Source: Rhodospirillales bacterium
GTDB lineage: Bacteria; Pseudomonadota; Alphaproteobacteria; Rhodospirillales; Magnetospirillaceae
Assembly (NCBI GenBank): GCA_030040955.1
Contig: JASHSH010000432.1
Coordinates: 1-8,558, forward strand
Length of the DNA: 8,558 bases
Direction: 5' to 3'
Part shown: one piece after another, positions 5,901 through 8,558 of the stretch
Layout: the number at the start of each line of letters is the position of its first letter
Position numbering within the stretch: the first letter of the stretch is position 1
Notes under the pieces: generated by a model
What the model was told of the DNA's origin: nothing
Database searches by the model: none
The model's input: the letters and a program-made list of their open reading frames with translations, nothing else
Program-made: the position numbers and the translations under genes

Positions 5901-6013
5901 CGCGTCGGCCCGTTCCGACACCTCCGCGAGCGATCCTGCAGCCTGCTGGTCCGCTTCGAAACGGCGCCGCGTCGCGTTCCCTCACATCCGATCTGGGTTG
6001 ACCGGGGAGCCTA

Positions 6014-6052
6014 GTGCCCGAACGCGGGTTTCCCAGTAAGGTTCCCGGGCAC
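6014..6052 (+). other. Hairpin in the leader of the DUF4159 gene
   Basis: GTGCCCG (6014-6020) pairs with CGGGCAC (6046-6052), and AAC (6021-6023) pairs with GTT (6041-6043) after a two-base bulge, giving a 10-bp stem that ends 2 nt before the ATG at 6055. A small GGG-TTT-CCC hairpin (6026-6034) sits in the loop with the only purine-rich stretch, GTAAGG. It has no T-run, so it is not a terminator. It could limit ribosome access, but that is inference. The rest of the spacer 5901-6013 shows only a weak 5-bp hairpin (5904-5919) just after the barrel gene. Confidence 0.35.
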
Positions 6053-6054
6053 GC

Positions 6055-8558
6055 ATGTTCACCGTTGGATCGCTTTCCCTCGCGGCACCCTGGGCGCTCG
6101 CATTTCTCGCCCTGCTTCCGGTTTTGTGGTGGCTGCTGAAGGTGATTCCGCCATCGCCGCGGCGCACCGTCTTCCCGGCGCTGCGACTGCTGTTCGGCCT
6201 GGAGACGCGCGCGCAGTCGGCGTCGCGGACTCCGCTCTGGCTGGTGCTGCTGCGAATCGCTATCGCCGCCTTGGTGATCGTCGCGGTGGCCCACCCGATC
6301 CTCGATCTGCGCCGCTCCGACTTCGACGGACCCTTGCTTCTGGCGGTCGACGACGGTTGGGCGGCGGTCAAGCGCTGGCCGGAACGGCACCGGTTGATCG
6401 ACGACCTGATCGCGCGGGCCGAGCGCGACGGGCGCGCGGTCGTTCTGCTGTCTACGGCGCCGCCCGCCGATGGCGGCAGGATCACCGCCTCCGGTCTGCT
6501 TGCCGCCGGCGACGCCCGGTCGCTGGCGGACGCGCTGGTTCCCAAGCCCTGGCCAACCGACCGTTCGCTTGCCCTCGCTGCGTTGTCCGCGATTCCGCGG
6601 TTGCGCCCGATGGGCGTGGTATGGATCGCCGACGGACTCGGCGGCGACCATGGCACGGAATTCGCCCGCCGCCTGAGCGAGTTCGGTGGACTGGAAATCA
6701 TCGCGCCACCGGCAACCGCGCTTCCCGACCTGCTGCTGCCGCCGGACCGCGGCGCGGCCGATCTGACGCCGCGCGTACGGCGGGCTCCCGGCGGCGCGGC
6801 GGCGGATGTCTGGCTGCGCGCTCTCGATTCGTCCGGACACACGCTGGCGCGGGCGAGCCTGTCGCTGGCGGCGGGGGCGGAACGGGGCGAGCTGCATATC
6901 CCGATGCCGGTCGAGCTGCGCAACCGCGTCACACGAATCGAAATCGAGGGCGAGGAAAGCGCCGCGGCGACGGTGCTGCTGGACGGCCGCTGGCAGCGCC
7001 ATCCGGTCGGACTGGTGGATGCCAACGCCGAACGCTCCGCCTCGCCGCTGCTCGACGATCTGTATTACGTCGCGCGCGCGGCGAGCCCGTTCGCCGAGCT
7101 TCGGCGCGGATCGGTGAGCGATCTGCTGCAGCGCGACCTTTCCCTGATCGTGCTTCCCGATCAGGGCAGCCTGTCAGCGGAGGACGAAGACGCGCTGCGG
7201 GCCTGGGTGAGCGCCGGTGGCGTGCTGTTCCGTCTCGCCGGCCCGAAGCTCGCGCGCAATCCCGATTCGCTGCTGCCGGTTACGCTGCGCGGCGGCGGCA
7301 GGACGCTCGGCGGCGCGATGAGCTGGACGCAGCCGATGGCGCTCGCCCCGATGCCCGAGGATTCTCCCTTCGCCGGTCTCGCGGTGCCGGGCGACGTTCG
7401 GGTCAACGCGCAGGTGCTCGCCGAGCCCGGTCTCGACCTCAACACCAAGACCTGGGCGCGGCTGGCCGACGGGACGCCGCTGGTCACCGGCGCGCCGCTC
7501 GGCAAGGGCCGGCTAGTGCTGCTGCACACCACCGCCTGGCCGGAGTGGAGCAACCTCGCGCTGTCGGGATTGCTGCCGGAGATGATCCAGCGGCTGCTCG
7601 CGGTGTCGCGCGGCGCCGCAGGGGGCGTGGCAGAAAAGCCGCTTCCGCCGGTCGAGCTGCTCGACGGCTTCGGCCGTCTCGACGCGCCGGGCGCCGCCGC
7701 CGAGGCGCTGCCGCCCAAGGTGACTCAGCCGCCGCCGGGTCCACGCCATCCGCCCGGCTATTATGGCGACGAGACCGCGCGGGTCGCGGTGAATCTCGCG
7801 CCGGCCCTGCCGCCGCCTGTGCCGCTGGTCGCGCCTCCGGGCGTGCCGGTGCGCGATCTCGGCGGCGAACGCGGCGAGCACGATCTCCAGCCCGACATAC
7901 TTCTCGTCGCGCTGTTGCTGCTGCTCGCCGATGCGGCGGCGGTGCTGGCGCTGCGCGGGATCGGCCGCGGCCGGGTGGCCGCGGCATCTGTTCTGCTGGC
8001 CGCGGTCCTCCTGCATCCCGGCTCCGTCCGCGCCGACAACGACAAGATGGCGATGGAGGCGGCGCTGCGGACGCGGCTTGCCTATGTGATCACGGGAGAT
8101 GCGCGCGTCGACGAGGTGAGCCGCGCCGGCCTGATCGGGCTGACCCGCGAGCTCGCGAACCGCACCACGGCGAATTTCGGCGATCCGGTCGGAGTGGACA
8201 TCGCCAGCGACCCGCTAATGGTCTTCCCGCTGCTCTACTGGCCGGTCACCACGACGCAAGGCGCATTGTCGGCGTCCGCGCGCGAGGCGGTCAACGACTA
8301 TATGCGCCACGGCGGCATGATCATGTTCGACACCCGGGACGCTGGTCAGGGCGGCACCGAGACGCTGCGCGGCCTGGCGGAGGGGCTCGACATCCCACCG
8401 CTCGCGCAGGTGACATCGGATCACGTGCTGACGCGCTCGTTCTATCTGCTGCGCGAAAGTCCGGGCCGGTTCACCGGCGCGCCGCTGTTCGTGCAGGAGG
8501 GCGGCGACCCCGCCAACGACAATGTCTCGCCGGTTGTCATCGGCGGCGACGATTACGC
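6055..8558 (+). CDS. BatA N-terminal / DUF4159 domain membrane protein (3' end missing)
   Basis: A large inner-membrane protein, 834 codons visible and open at the window edge; alphaproteobacterial relatives are a little over 900 aa. Order: BatA-type N-terminal domain (PF07584-like) with TM1 at about 7-27, the FPALRLLFGLE motif (38-48) and TM2 at about 60-80. Next is a VWA-like region where the metal-site DxSxS is replaced by DDGWAA (99-104). A class I amidotransferase-like segment, LSLIVLPDQGSLSAEDEDAL, lies at 362-381. A Pro-rich linker runs 543-600, TM3 is at about 614-634, and TM4 at about 641-655 ends in SVRADN like a signal peptide. DUF4159 then begins, presumably periplasmic, with NDYMRHGGMIMFDTRD, FYLLRESPGRF and NVSPVVIGGDDY. 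The only possible start is the ATG at 6055, since a TAA lies in frame at 6037. Exact function is unknown; relatives usually lie beside MoxR ATPase and DUF58 genes, which suggests envelope assembly or stress. Confidence 0.9.
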   Translation, partial: MFTVGSLSLAAPWALAFLALLPVLWWLLKVIPPSPRRTVFPALRLLFGLETRAQSASRTPLWLVLLRIAIAALVIVAVAHPILDLRRSDFDGPLLLAVDDGWAAVKRWPERHRLIDDLIARAERDGRAVVLLSTAPPADGGRITASGLLAAGDARSLADALVPKPWPTDRSLALAALSAIPRLRPMGVVWIADGLGGDHGTEFARRLSEFGGLEIIAPPATALPDLLLPPDRGAADLTPRVRRAPGGAAADVWLRALDSSGHTLARASLSLAAGAERGELHIPMPVELRNRVTRIEIEGEESAAATVLLDGRWQRHPVGLVDANAERSASPLLDDLYYVARAASPFAELRRGSVSDLLQRDLSLIVLPDQGSLSAEDEDALRAWVSAGGVLFRLAGPKLARNPDSLLPVTLRGGGRTLGGAMSWTQPMALAPMPEDSPFAGLAVPGDVRVNAQVLAEPGLDLNTKTWARLADGTPLVTGAPLGKGRLVLLHTTAWPEWSNLALSGLLPEMIQRLLAVSRGAAGGVAEKPLPPVELLDGFGRLDAPGAAAEALPPKVTQPPPGPRHPPGYYGDETARVAVNLAPALPPPVPLVAPPGVPVRDLGGERGEHDLQPDILLVALLLLLADAAAVLALRGIGRGRVAAASVLLAAVLLHPGSVRADNDKMAMEAALRTRLAYVITGDARVDEVSRAGLIGLTRELANRTTANFGDPVGVDIASDPLMVFPLLYWPVTTTQGALSASAREAVNDYMRHGGMIMFDTRDAGQGGTETLRGLAEGLDIPPLAQVTSDHVLTRSFYLLRESPGRFTGAPLFVQEGGDPANDNVSPVVIGGDDY

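Noticed and set aside
5904..5919. GTCGG-CCCGTT-CCGAC hairpin after the barrel gene as terminator
   Set aside because: The stem has 5 bp and no following T-run, too weak to call.
5998..6003. TTGACC as a -35 element for the DUF4159 gene
   Set aside because: It is a good hexamer, but no -10-like sequence lies 16-18 nt downstream (AACGCG at a 17-nt spacing).
5755..7002. Minus-strand frames of 415 and 347 codons, and the smaller minus-strand frames at 7161-8045
   Set aside because: They are antisense to the barrel and DUF4159 genes, with Arg/Gln/Ser-rich compositions and no motifs; the plus-strand frame has clear domains and runs unbroken to the window edge.
1..8558. Mobile elements, CRISPR arrays, tRNA or rRNA genes, phage or defence genes
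   Set aside because: I found no transposase or integrase motifs, no regularly spaced repeats, no tRNA-like cloverleaf and no target-site duplications. The genes look like ordinary chromosomal housekeeping and metabolic genes of even composition.

Overview
The window looks like chromosomal DNA from a high-G+C (roughly two-thirds by eye) alphaproteobacterium. The strongest indicator is a complete 5-aminolevulinate synthase gene (hemA), the C4 route to heme that in bacteria is typical of Alphaproteobacteria. A BatA-N/DUF4159 envelope protein and a CCCTCCCC/GGGGAGGG palindromic intergenic repeat fit the same assignment. The genus cannot be fixed by reading alone.

Layout. (1) 1-1602, plus strand: the 3' end of a branched-chain amino-acid ABC transporter permease (livM), then a complete periplasmic binding protein (LivJ/LivK type), closed by a very strong intrinsic terminator. 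(2) 1603-1754: a spacer between convergent genes, almost filled by a compound palindromic repeat. (3) 1755-3792, minus strand: a two-gene operon read leftwards. A Gfo/Idh/MocA-family oxidoreductase comes first, then an ornithine-cyclodeaminase/mu-crystallin-family protein whose active site resembles the ketimine/pyrroline-2-carboxylate reductase branch. The 46-nt gap is bridged exactly by a 16-codon reading frame that overlaps the upstream stop (TGATG) and the downstream start (ATGA). (4) 3793-3957: a divergent control region with a perfect 12-bp palindrome near the oxidoreductase and an FNR/FixK-like dyad (TTG-N8-CAA) placed suitably to control hemA. (5) 3958-5172, plus: hemA. (6) 5271-5900, plus: a small exported protein that looks like an outer-membrane beta-barrel, not recognised. 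(7) 6055-8558, plus: a large multi-domain inner-membrane protein (BatA N-terminal domain, degenerate VWA-like region, amidotransferase-like region, Pro-rich linker, DUF4159) that runs off the right edge.

How the genes fit together: the Liv genes import branched-chain or related amino acids. The two minus-strand oxidoreductases plausibly act in sequence on a small hydroxy or imino/amino acid, but no substrate can be named. HemA makes ALA for heme and is probably oxygen-tuned through the FNR-like site. The barrel protein and the DUF4159 protein are envelope components, and nothing visible ties them to hemA.

I found no mobile element, CRISPR, rRNA or tRNA, and no convincing new defence or biosynthetic system. 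The most unusual items are the bridging mini-cistron, the hemA upstream dyad, and the DUF4159 gene standing without MoxR/DUF58 immediately before it.
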